Shown here piece after piece: positions 53,998 to 61,826 of a DNA stretch of 64,000 nucleotides (within the stretch, counting starts at the first letter, position 1; each line of letters opens with the position of its first letter). The notes under the pieces are model-generated. The model was not told the DNA's origin and searched no databases. It saw nothing but the letters and a program-made list of their open reading frames with translations. The DNA comes from Pseudomonas farris (lineage in GTDB: Bacteria; Pseudomonadota; Gammaproteobacteria; Pseudomonadales; Pseudomonadaceae). The stretch is taken from assembly GCF_019145235.1 (NCBI RefSeq), contig NZ_JAHSTV010000009.1, positions 248,001 through 312,000 on the forward strand. The letters are read 5' to 3'. The translations under genes and the position numbers were made by a program.

Positions 53998-54777
53998 TTA
54001 CTCCGGTGCGTGATCGCGCAAGAACACCAGATTGTCCGGTTTAGACTGTTCGGCACTGTAGCGATAACCCTGAACGTCGAACTGCTTGAGGGCGACCGGG
54101 TCATTGATGCGTTCTTCAATGACGAAGCGACTCATCATCCCGCGAGCCTTTTTTGCGTAGAAGCTGATGATTTTGTACTGACCGTTCTTCAGATCCTTGA
54201 ACTCGGTATTGATGATGCGTGCGTTCAAGGCACTGCGTTTGACCGCCGAGAAGTACTCGTTGGAGGCCAGGTTCAGCAGCACGTCATCGCCTTGATCGGC
54301 CAAGGCTTCGTTCAGCCATTCGCTGATTCGCGTTCCCCAGAAGGCGTACAAGTCCTTGCCTCGGGCATTGGCCAGTTTGGTGCCCATCTCCAGTCGATAG
54401 GGCTGCATCAGGTCCAGAGGGCGCAGCAGGCCATACAGGCCGGAGAGCATGCGCAAGTGCTGTTGGGCGTAATCGAAGTCGGCTTCGCTGAAGGTTTGTG
54501 CGTTCAGGCCGGTGTACACATCGCCCTTGAATGCCAGCAACGCCTGCTTGGCGTTGGCCGGGGTGAAGGCCGGAGTCCAGCTGCCGAAGCGAGCGGCATT
54601 GAGACCGCCGATCTTGTCGGAGACGTGCATCAGCTCGCTGATCTGCGCCGGCGTCAGGTCGCGCAGTTGCACGATCAGCTCCTGGGAATGGTCGAGGTAT
54701 TGCGGCTGAGTGAAGCGCTGGGTCGCCGGCGGTGTTTCGTAATCGAGGGTCTTGGCGGGGGAAATCACCATCAGCAT
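53998..54777 (-). CDS. yaaA: YaaA-family peroxide stress protein
   Basis: A 259-residue protein of the YaaA (DUF328) family, which lowers free iron and protects DNA under peroxide stress in E. coli. Start MLMVISPAKTLDYETPPATQ, with LMHVSDKIGGLNAARFGSW and YGLLRPLDLMQPYRLEMGTK as conserved blocks. AAAGGAGA stands 7 bases before ATG 54777. No OxyR site was recognised. Confidence 0.92.
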   Translation of the reverse strand: MLMVISPAKTLDYETPPATQRFTQPQYLDHSQELIVQLRDLTPAQISELMHVSDKIGGLNAARFGSWTPAFTPANAKQALLAFKGDVYTGLNAQTFSEADFDYAQQHLRMLSGLYGLLRPLDLMQPYRLEMGTKLANARGKDLYAFWGTRISEWLNEALADQGDDVLLNLASNEYFSAVKRSALNARIINTEFKDLKNGQYKIISFYAKKARGMMSRFVIEERINDPVALKQFDVQGYRYSAEQSKPDNLVFLRDHAPE

Positions 54778-54872
54778 GAAGTCGTCTCCTTTAATCGTGG
54801 CGGCGATTCTAGGGGGTTGTCCTTGTTGACTCCAGCTATGGGTGTCATAGGTGATCGGTGGTGTCATGGAAC

Positions 54873-54963
54873 AAGATCGCAGCGTCGCTTCGCTCGACAG
54901 CTCCTACAAGGGAACGCATTCCAACCTGTAGGAGCTGTCGAGCGAAGCGACGCTGCGATCTTT
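54873..54963. repeat. Long perfect inverted repeat (GCAGCGTCGCTTCGCTCGAC type)
   Basis: Thirty-six bases (54873-54908, AAGATCGCAGCGTCGCTTCG onward) are repeated as exact complement at 54928-54963 with a 19-base spacer. It includes the GTAGGAGCTGTCGAGCGAAG repeat type. It lies between divergent yaaA and the deacetylase-like gene, so it is not between convergent genes as usual. Confidence 0.85.
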
Positions 54964-55014
54964 TGATCTTCCCGCGATATAGTGCCGCGCGGGTTTTGTT
55001 ATGGAGACATCCCA

Positions 55015-56139
55015 TTGCGTATCGTTTTTCTATTCTCGGCCTGGCTCTTGAGCTTCGGCGCCATGGCGGCGCCGGGCGATGTGGCGACGCTGGATCGCAG
55101 CACCTGGCCTGAGCAGCTCAGTAGCCCGACGCTGTTTGACGTCGCCTCACGGGCCGAAATCCTCATGTTCGCCCGCGTTCTGCTGGCCAGTGAGTCGCTG
55201 GATGAGGCGAGCCTGGCTCAACGCCTGGGCCTGCGCACCCTCAATCTCGAGTCGGTCAACCAGCTGCGCCAACGCCTGTGGCAGCGTCTGCTGACCAATT
55301 ACAACTTCGCCCAGCAGAGTTGCGATCAGGATGCTTCCTTCTGCTTTCTGGTCGAGGACATGGCCACCTTGCGTGAGCAAGCGGCCAAGTTTCAGGTGAG
55401 CGACGACAGCTATTACATCAAGTGGGCCGAGCCGAGCCGGCTGTTCCACGCCCAATATCTGGACGAGCAGTTGCGCAAGGCCGCGCTGTTTCCGCAGGCC
55501 AGCAGCGAAGTCGATCGTTTTGGCGACTATGAGCGCAATGGCGAGGCCATGAATGACCGCCTGTTCCTGCTGACTTTCGACAGCGCCGCCAATGCCACCC
55601 CAGATAACACCGCTTGGGTCACCGAGTACCTGCGCAAATCCAACATGAGCGCTACGTTCTTCGTCCTCGGCAAGGACATCCAGGCCCGTCTGGCCGAACG
55701 TTCGGTGGCCAGCCTGCAAGGGACTTATTCGCAGCAATGCGTTGGCGTGCAAGGCTGGGAGTTCCGCTCCCACAGCCACTGGCAAGACTGGCAGGACTCG
55801 GTGCGACGCAGCGTCGAGCTGGTCAAAGGCAAGCTGCCGGAGAATTACGTGCCGCTGTTTCGCCCGCCCGATGGTCAGCGCAGGTCCGATGCTGAAGGCT
55901 TCTTCACGTCTCAGGGCTTGCAGGTGGCGCTGTGGGACATCGATGCCCAGGACGGCGCCGGCAAGCTCAAGGGCAGCCAGAGCGCACAAAGAGTGTTAAC
56001 CCTGATGCTGCTATGGCGGCACGGGGTGATCAATTTCAATGTGAAGCAGGATGCGCTGAAAACGGCGATGCCCTGGCTCATTATGCAAACGGCGCCAAGC
56101 GGCATCGGTTGGGCAGACTGTCAGGGCGCGTTTCGCTGA
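55015..56139 (+). CDS. Secreted polysaccharide-deacetylase-like (CE4/NodB) protein
   Basis: A 374-residue exported protein from TTG 55015 (GGAGA 7 bases ahead), with signal peptide RIVFLFSAWLLSFGAMAAPG. A helical N-terminal part (30-170) precedes a NodB-type domain: LLTFDSAANATPDNT (family TFDDG), SATFFVLGKDI, RSHSHWQDW (metal His), and FRPPDGQRR. The second Asp of TFDDG, a metal ligand, is Ser here, so activity is uncertain. Substrate unknown; not part of the alginate operon, from which it is separated by yaaA. Confidence 0.85.
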   Translation: MRIVFLFSAWLLSFGAMAAPGDVATLDRSTWPEQLSSPTLFDVASRAEILMFARVLLASESLDEASLAQRLGLRTLNLESVNQLRQRLWQRLLTNYNFAQQSCDQDASFCFLVEDMATLREQAAKFQVSDDSYYIKWAEPSRLFHAQYLDEQLRKAALFPQASSEVDRFGDYERNGEAMNDRLFLLTFDSAANATPDNTAWVTEYLRKSNMSATFFVLGKDIQARLAERSVASLQGTYSQQCVGVQGWEFRSHSHWQDWQDSVRRSVELVKGKLPENYVPLFRPPDGQRRSDAEGFFTSQGLQVALWDIDAQDGAGKLKGSQSAQRVLTLMLLWRHGVINFNVKQDALKTAMPWLIMQTAPSGIGWADCQGAFR

Positions 56140-56476
56140 AAACGGCAAAAGGCCGTAAACATTGGGTGAAGGGCGATTTTTGCAGAGAAATCGGTGCAGG
56201 CGGACTTCCGACTTTAACGGCACAATGCCTGCACGCCAAGGGCTATTCGTCACTCTGAAAAATAAACTTCAAAAAAACGTCAAAGTGCTTTTTTCTGTCA
56301 CATGTTTTGGAGTATTACGAAGACAGACCGCCGAAACCTGCAACACAGGTGGCGTCTCCCAAGACCCCAGTTTGTGTGCAGTTCACTTGACTCCTCGCAG
56401 GTGAATTCGGTGGCCACTTCGAGGCGCAGCACTGTCATGGTACTGCGTCGACTGGCTCCCACAAAGGTGACCGAGT
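56140..56476. other. Intergenic region before phoH
   Basis: About 340 bases with no gene. Two helices can be drawn: GTGCAGGC (56194-56201) with GCCTGCAC (56227-56234), and CGATTT/AAATCG just before it. A weak ACGGC-AAAAG-GCCGT hairpin follows the deacetylase stop without a T run. No promoter was identified with confidence. Confidence 0.35.
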
Positions 56477-57871
56477 ATGGATGATCACGGACGTAGCCCT
56501 TCTTCCAACCAGCCAATCCTTTATGTACTCGATACCAACGTATTGATTCACGATCCAAACGCCCTGCTTAATTTCGAAGAACACCACGTCGCCATCCCGA
56601 TGACCGTGCTTGAAGAGCTGGACAAGCTCAAGAGCGGGCATCACAGCGTGGCCGCGGAATGCCGCCAGGCGATTCGCCTGATCGACAAGACTTTGGGCGA
56701 TGCCAGCCCCGAAGACGTTGAACTCGGCGTACCGATCCAGCGCGGCAAGAGTGGGCCCAAGGGTTTGCTGTCAATTCTGATGAGCAAGCGCACTGAGCCG
56801 AACATCATTCTGCCCGAGCATCTGAACGACAACATCATCATCAACCAGTTGATCGACCTGCGCGCGCGGGATGCAACACTGCCCGTGGTGCTGGTCACAA
56901 AAGATATCAACATGCGCCTCAAGGCCCGGGCTTGCGGGATTGCGGCCGAGGACTACAGCACCGACCAACTGGTGGACGATGTTTCGTTGCTGCCCAACGG
57001 TTATCACAACATGACCGGTTCGTTCTGGGATCGGGTGAGCAAAGTCGAAACCCGGCAGGATCATGGCCGTACCTGGCACCAGGTGCAGTTGATCGACAAC
57101 CTGCCCGCGGTACACGTCAACGAGTTCATCATCGACGAACAGGGCTTTGTCGGCTGGATCAAGGAAATCCAGGTCGACAAGTTGCTAATCCTCGATCTGC
57201 ATCAAGAGCCTCTGTTGCACCAGGAAGCCTGGGGCCTGAAACCGCGTGACATCTATCAGAGCCTGGCGCTGTACGCCTTGCTTGATCCGGACATTCACCT
57301 GGTCAACCTGTCCGGCGCGGCCGGTTCGGGTAAAACCATCCTGGCCCTGGCGGCGGCCATCGAGCAGACCATGGTCAGCAAACGCTACCGGCGCATCATC
57401 GCCACCCGCAGCGTGCAGGGGCTGGACCAGGAAATCGGCTTCCTGCCTGGCACCGAAGCGGAAAAAATGGAGCCTTGGCTCGGCGCCATCACCGACAACC
57501 TCGAAGCGCTGCACATGGACGACGAAAACACCCATGGCAGCGTCGACTACATCCTCAGCAAAGTGCCGTTGCAGTTCAAATCCCTCAACTACATACGAGG
57601 CCGCAGCTTCCAGCAGAGTCTGATCCTGATTGATGAATGCCAGAACCTCACGCCGCACCAGATGAAAACCATCATCACCCGTGCCGGCGCCGGTTCCAAA
57701 GTGGTGTGCCTGGGTAACCTGGCGCAGATCGATACCCCTTACCTGTCCGCGACCAGCTCCGGGCTGACGTACTTGACCGAGCGCTTCAAGGACTTCCCCA
57801 ACGGTGTGCACATCACCCTGCAAGGGGTGCCACGTTCGATTCTGGCCGAATACGCCGAATCGCATCTGTAA
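56477..57871 (+). CDS. phoH: PhoH-family ATPase with N-terminal PIN domain
   Basis: A 464-residue PhoH2-type protein joining an RNase-like PIN domain (residues about 13-150; YVLDTNVLIHD, VLEELDKLK, VTKDINMRL) to a PhoH helicase-like ATPase (Walker A GAAGSGKT about 282-289; Walker B LILIDECQN; IVCLGN-type segment). Proteins of this layout unwind and cleave RNA. It stands alone with a terminator after it; no Pho box was seen. Confidence 0.93.
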   Translation: MDDHGRSPSSNQPILYVLDTNVLIHDPNALLNFEEHHVAIPMTVLEELDKLKSGHHSVAAECRQAIRLIDKTLGDASPEDVELGVPIQRGKSGPKGLLSILMSKRTEPNIILPEHLNDNIIINQLIDLRARDATLPVVLVTKDINMRLKARACGIAAEDYSTDQLVDDVSLLPNGYHNMTGSFWDRVSKVETRQDHGRTWHQVQLIDNLPAVHVNEFIIDEQGFVGWIKEIQVDKLLILDLHQEPLLHQEAWGLKPRDIYQSLALYALLDPDIHLVNLSGAAGSGKTILALAAAIEQTMVSKRYRRIIATRSVQGLDQEIGFLPGTEAEKMEPWLGAITDNLEALHMDDENTHGSVDYILSKVPLQFKSLNYIRGRSFQQSLILIDECQNLTPHQMKTIITRAGAGSKVVCLGNLAQIDTPYLSATSSGLTYLTERFKDFPNGVHITLQGVPRSILAEYAESHL

Positions 57872-57881
57872 CCCTCACCAG

Positions 57882-57914
57882 AACCGGGCGGCCTAACGGT
57901 CGCCCGGTTTTTTA
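57882..57914 (+). terminator. Rho-independent terminator after phoH
   Basis: ACCGGGCG (57883-57890) pairs with CGCCCGGT (57901-57908) over a 10-base loop and is followed by TTTTTT. Confidence 0.9.
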
Positions 57915-57931
57915 TGGGCAACTCTTTTACC

Positions 57932-57964
57932 CCTGTGGGAGCGAGCAGGCTCGCTCCCACAGGG
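57932..57964. repeat. Tight REP palindrome
   Basis: CCTGTGGGAGCGAGC and GCTCGCTCCCACAGG are almost adjacent (a 3-base loop), as if the spacer of a REPIN had been deleted. Confidence 0.85.
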
Positions 57965-58045
57965 ATATGTAGTGACCCGATAATCAAACGTGCGGAAAAT
58001 TGACCCACAGGTTTACAATCGATGCTCCTGATCAGGAGTATCCCT

Positions 58046-58519
58046 GTGCTGACTCATCTCGATTCCCAAGGTCGCGCCAATATGGTCGACGTCACTGAAA
58101 AAACCGTGACGTTCCGCGAAGCGACGGCCCAAGCGCTGGTGCGCATGCTGCCCGAAACCCTGCAGATGATCGTCACTGGCGGCCATCCCAAGGGTGACGT
58201 GTTTGCCGTGGCGCGGATCGCCGGCATTCAGGCGGCGAAGAAAACCAGCGATCTGATTCCTCTGTGCCACCCGTTGATGCTCACCGGCGTCAAGGTTGAA
58301 CTCAGTGCCGAAGGCGACAACACCGTGCGCATCGTGGCGTGCTGCAAGTTGTCCGGGCAGACCGGCGTCGAAATGGAAGCGCTGACCGCCGCCAGCGTCG
58401 CCGCGCTGACCATCTATGACATGTGCAAGGCCGTGGATCGTGGCATGACCATCGAGAGCGTGCGGCTGCTGGAGAAACTCGGCGGCAAGAGCGGCCATTT
58501 CCAGGCGGATCAGCCATGA
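58046..58519 (+). CDS. moaC: Cyclic pyranopterin monophosphate synthase MoaC
   Basis: Second half-step of molybdopterin precursor formation, making cPMP, 157 residues. Start GTG 58046 (AGGAG 7 bases ahead) gives MLTHLDSQGRANMVDV, the family N terminus. LIPLCHPLMLTGVKVEL, MEALTAASVAALTIYDMCKA (catalytic Lys) and the C-terminal LLEKLGGKSGHF are conserved. It overlaps moaD in ATGA. Confidence 0.96.
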   Translation: MLTHLDSQGRANMVDVTEKTVTFREATAQALVRMLPETLQMIVTGGHPKGDVFAVARIAGIQAAKKTSDLIPLCHPLMLTGVKVELSAEGDNTVRIVACCKLSGQTGVEMEALTAASVAALTIYDMCKAVDRGMTIESVRLLEKLGGKSGHFQADQP

Positions 58520-58758
58520 ACGTTACTGTGAAGTTTTTCGCCCGTTACCGTGAAGCGCTCGGCGTGGACTCGGTGAAGGTCGAAGGTGATTTTTCCACGG
58601 TCGACGATGTGCGCGCGCTGCTCGCTCAACGTGACGGCGCCGAAGTGCTGAGCGAGCAGAACCTGATGTGCGCCCGCAACGAAGACCTCTGCCAGCTCGA
58701 CGAACCGGTGAGCGATGGCGATGAAGTAGCGTTTTTTCCGACCGTGACCGGGGGCTGA
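58516..58758 (+). CDS. moaD: Molybdopterin synthase small subunit MoaD
   Basis: Ubiquitin-like sulfur carrier, 80 residues, ending with the essential Gly-Gly (FFPTVTGG), which is thiocarboxylated. ATG 58516 overlaps the moaC stop; the frame opens further upstream but only this start gives the family N terminus (MNVTVKFFARYREALG). MoaE follows by 3 bases. Confidence 0.96.
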   Translation: MNVTVKFFARYREALGVDSVKVEGDFSTVDDVRALLAQRDGAEVLSEQNLMCARNEDLCQLDEPVSDGDEVAFFPTVTGG

Positions 58759-58761
58759 ACC

Positions 58762-59214
58762 ATGGCGATTCGTGTGCAGCCCACGCCGTTCGACCCGGGT
58801 GCTGAAGTCAACGCCATGCACGCGGCCAATGTGGGCGTCGGTGCGGTGGTGAGTTTTGTCGGCTACGTGCGCGACTTCAATGACGGCCTCGACGTCGCCG
58901 GGATGTTCCTTGAACACTACCCGGGCATGACCGAAAAAGCCCTGGACAAGATTGCCGTGGAGGCCGAGCAGCGCTGGCCGCTGTTGAAGCTGGAAGTGTT
59001 GCACCGCATCGGCGCGCTGGAACCGGGCGAGCCGATCGTCTTCGTCGGTGCCGCCAGCGCTCACCGTCAGGCGGCGTTCGATGCCTGTGCCTTTGTCATG
59101 GACTACCTGAAAACCCGCGCGCCGTTCTGGAAGAAAGAAAACACCGGTGATGGGCCGCGTTGGGTGGAAGGGCGTGACAGCGATCATGCGGCGGCAGATC
59201 GGTGGAAGCAGTAA
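58762..59214 (+). CDS. moaE: Molybdopterin synthase catalytic subunit MoaE
   Basis: Transfers sulfur from MoaD to cPMP to form molybdopterin, 150 residues. GAVVSFVGYVRDFNDG, FLEHYPGMTEKALDKI, HRIGALEPGEPIVFVG, HRQAAFDACAFVMDYLKTRA and the catalytic Lys in PFWKKE are present. It ends the moaC-D-E operon; a structured region follows. Confidence 0.96.
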   Translation: MAIRVQPTPFDPGAEVNAMHAANVGVGAVVSFVGYVRDFNDGLDVAGMFLEHYPGMTEKALDKIAVEAEQRWPLLKLEVLHRIGALEPGEPIVFVGAASAHRQAAFDACAFVMDYLKTRAPFWKKENTGDGPRWVEGRDSDHAAADRWKQ

Positions 59215-59295
59215 GCAATCGATCCGTCTTCACGGGCTTGATGCTTGAAAAACAATTGAAAGTTAATCCGTTCTTAACCGGTTTATCGTTTATTC

Positions 59296-59393
59296 CCCGA
59301 CATTGGCCAAAGCGGCCTTGTCGAAGTGTTCATCGACAAGATCCCTTGCCCGAGGCCGGGATCAGGGGCCGTTCAAGGCTCTCAAATGTCGGG
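59296..59393 (+). ncRNA. Candidate structured RNA between moaE and dsbB
   Basis: A closing helix CCCGACATT (59296-59304) with AATGTCGGG (59385-59393) encloses two hairpins: CTTGTCGA/TCGACAAG (59317-59324, 59333-59340) and ATCCC with an inner GCC-CGA-GGC, closing at 59358-59362. That makes a multibranch fold about 98 bases long, 148 bases before dsbB. The family is not recognised. It may be a leader for dsbB or a separate RNA; no T run follows. Confidence 0.4.
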
Positions 59394-59540
59394 TCAGCGT
59401 GTAGACTTCCGGGCAACCGAAATCAGATCGACAAGATCGCATTGCCGCCAGTTGGCATATCAAAGACAACATCAGCCTGATGCCGCAGCTGCAAGCGCAG
59501 CCGCCAGCGAGCTGATCCACGGACACAAAAGGGAAACGCG

Positions 59541-60050
59541 ATGAGCGAGGAAACGATGCGGTTGGGGCGTGAGCGGCGCTATCTGGTGTTGCTGGGCATT
59601 ATCTGCCTGGCGTTGATCGGTGGCGCGCTGTACATGCAAGTGGCTCTGGGCGAGGCACCGTGCCCGCTGTGCATCCTGCAGCGCTACGCGTTGCTGCTGA
59701 TTGCGCTGTTCGCCTTTATCGGCGCTGCGATGCGCACCCGACGCAGCATCACACTGTTTGAGGCGTTGGTGGTGATCGGCGCAATTGCGGGCGCCGGAGT
59801 GGCCGGGCATCACGTTTATACCCAGTTTTATCCTGCGGTCAGCTGTGGCATCGATGTGCTGCAACCGATTGTCGACGGTCTGCCGCTGGCGAAGGTCTTC
59901 CCGCTGGGCTTCCAGGTCGATGGCTTCTGCTCTACGCCGTACCCGCCGATCCTCGGCTTGTCCCTGGCGCAGTGGGCGCTGCTGGCGTTCGTGCTGATCG
60001 TGGTGCTGGTGCCGCTGCTCACTTCGCGTAACCGCAAAGCGCTGCGCTGA
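59541..60050 (+). CDS. dsbB: Disulfide bond formation protein DsbB
   Basis: Inner-membrane quinone reductase that re-oxidises DsbA, 169 residues with four membrane segments. The first cysteine pair is in APCPLCILQRYALL (CPLC); the second pair is Cys in VSCGIDVLQ and GFCSTPYPP. ATG 59541 has AAGGGAA about 7 bases before it; MRLGRER at 59556 is another possible start. The gene is followed by a strong terminator. Confidence 0.94.
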   Translation: MSEETMRLGRERRYLVLLGIICLALIGGALYMQVALGEAPCPLCILQRYALLLIALFAFIGAAMRTRRSITLFEALVVIGAIAGAGVAGHHVYTQFYPAVSCGIDVLQPIVDGLPLAKVFPLGFQVDGFCSTPYPPILGLSLAQWALLAFVLIVVLVPLLTSRNRKALR

Positions 60051-60080
60051 GGCTGTACGCCGTACCGTTGCAGGAAACAA

Positions 60081-60118
60081 AAAACGCCCCGGTTCTCGTT
60101 GAGAGGCCGGGGCGTTTT
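60081..60118 (+). terminator. Rho-independent terminator after dsbB
   Basis: AAAACGCCCCGG (60081-60092) pairs with CCGGGGCGTTTT (60107-60118): a strong 12-base stem with a T-rich end. Confidence 0.92.
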
Positions 60119-60119
60119 G

Positions 60120-60878
60120 CATATTCGCAGGTCAGGTAAAAAGACCTTGATGCTCGACAAGGAAGGGTGCGACACGCGTGCGACACGTTGTCACAGCTTG
60201 AGTGTCGCAAGGCATTTCAAATCGCTGATTCAGGGCATCGCTTCGCACCAAAAACCGGCTTTCCCAGGCTCTGTCGGTTTCATCGTTCATCAGTCGAAAC
60301 AGGCAGTTTTAACAGGGCCTGGCGAATTGCCGAAGTCCTTGTCATATAGGGGGTAGAGCAGGGTCGAAGGCGAGCGCAGAGCCTTGGAAGCTGTCTGAAC
60401 TTCGCATGGTAGACCTACATTTTTTGGTGTTTTTGTTGAGAATGTATTTCGATACCATGGCGCACTTTTGCAAAAGCCGTTAATGATTGTTGCTGGATCG
60501 GATAAAAATTATTTCGGGATGAGACATGGTTTATGAATCGTTACATATCTACAATCGCCCGCACTGAATTCCCGGCACTGCTCACCCTTACTCAGGTGCA
60601 TGAGCAGAACCAGGGCGTCGAGAGGCCTGATGGCTTCATGCGACTCCCAGGTGTCGGTGCCTTCCGACTATCCGCACCAAATGGAATTGGTCTGTAACAA
60701 GGCCCTTGACCACGAATTCGAATAAGAACTCACCGCAGGCCCAGCAATTGTCGAATAGCGTCTGACGCGCGACGGGCAGGCCCTTATTCAATCCAAGAAA
60801 AATGCCAACCCTTGGCAGGGTGAAGTGTTGGCGATCAAAACCCAACTGCATTGCGCAAGCTGCTTTAGAGGTCGTGAG
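60120..60878. other. Long region upstream of cyoA, possibly with a decayed gene
   Basis: About 760 bases without a confident gene. Repeated GTGCGACACG/GTGTCGC runs occur near 60168-60220. From about 60684 to 60870 the cyoA frame reads coding-like (NKALDHEFE, ELTAGPAIVE, RLTRDGQALIQSKKNANPWQ), broken by TAA and TAG, as if a gene had decayed; a 54-codon frame from 60534 (MNRYISTIARTEF) is also there. The cyo promoter must lie in this region but was not identified. Confidence 0.4.
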
Positions 60879-61823
60879 ATGAGTAAAAACAGGTACCCCA
60901 GACTACTAGGCTTATTGCCGCTGCTCGGCACGTTGTTGCTGGGAGGCTGCAACATGACCTTGCTCGACCCCAAGGGCCAGGTCGGCCTGGATGAGCGAAA
61001 CCTGATCATCACCGCAACGCTGCTGATGCTGTTGGTCGTCGTGCCGGTCATTTTCATGACCTTCGCGTTCGCCTGGAAATACCGCGCTTCCAACAAGGAC
61101 GCCGTCTATACGCCAAAATGGTCCCACTCCACCAAGATCGAAATCGCGGTGTGGACTATTCCGGTACTGATCATCATCGCCCTGGGTTACATCACCTACG
61201 AGTCGACCCACGCGCTTGACCCTTACAAGCCGCTGGAATCCGACGTCAAGCCAATCACCATTGAAGTGGTCGCGCTGGACTGGAAGTGGCTGTTCATCTA
61301 CCCGGAACAAGGCATTGCCACGGTTAACAAGATCGTGTTCCCGGCGCACACACCGATCAACTTCAAGATCACCTCCGACGCCGTGATGAACTCGTTCTTC
61401 ATCCCTGCTCTGGGCGGCCAGATCTACGCGATGGCGGGCATGCAGACCAAACTGCACCTGATCGCCAACCAGAACGCTGAAATGGACGGTATCTCCGCCA
61501 ACTACAGCGGCGCGGGTTTCACCGGTATGAAGTTCAAAGCTATCGCCACCTCTCAGGAAGATTTCGATGCCTGGGTAAGCGAAGTCAAAAAGGCACCTAA
61601 ACAGCTTGAAAAAGCTGAATACGAAGCCCTTGCCAAGCAAAGCCAGAACAACCCAGTCGAGCTCTACTCCTCGTTCACGCCGAACCTGTTCCAGACCATC
61701 GTCGACAAGTACGAAGGCATGAAACCAGGCAAGCCGATGCATCACGAGAAGAAAGACAAAGAAGTGGCCCATATGGAAGGGATGGACATGAGTTCGCATT
61801 CAGCTGCCGGGGCAGAGGAGTAA
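60879..61823 (+). CDS. cyoA: Cytochrome bo3 ubiquinol oxidase subunit II
   Basis: Quinol-oxidase subunit II, 314 residues, a lipoprotein (MSKNRYPRLLGLLPLLGTLL then LGGC lipobox at about residue 24) with two membrane segments (about 40-63 and 85-105) and the periplasmic cupredoxin domain (VVALDWKWLFIYPEQG; TSDAVMNSFFIPALGGQIYA), lacking the copper-A cysteines, as in CyoA. ATG 60879 has GAGG 7 bases ahead. The tail is His/Met/Asp-rich (MHHEKKDKEVAHMEGMDM). Confidence 0.96.
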   Translation: MSKNRYPRLLGLLPLLGTLLLGGCNMTLLDPKGQVGLDERNLIITATLLMLLVVVPVIFMTFAFAWKYRASNKDAVYTPKWSHSTKIEIAVWTIPVLIIIALGYITYESTHALDPYKPLESDVKPITIEVVALDWKWLFIYPEQGIATVNKIVFPAHTPINFKITSDAVMNSFFIPALGGQIYAMAGMQTKLHLIANQNAEMDGISANYSGAGFTGMKFKAIATSQEDFDAWVSEVKKAPKQLEKAEYEALAKQSQNNPVELYSSFTPNLFQTIVDKYEGMKPGKPMHHEKKDKEVAHMEGMDMSSHSAAGAEE

Positions 61824-61826
61824 ACG

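Noticed and set aside
5191..57964. Repeated palindromes considered as a CRISPR array
   Set aside because: Copies are dispersed, paired in inverse orientation and of REP type, with no regular spacers and no cas genes.
60636..60851. 71-codon minus-strand open frame before cyoA
   Set aside because: No ribosome site or motif; it is better explained as the complement of the decayed plus-strand frame.
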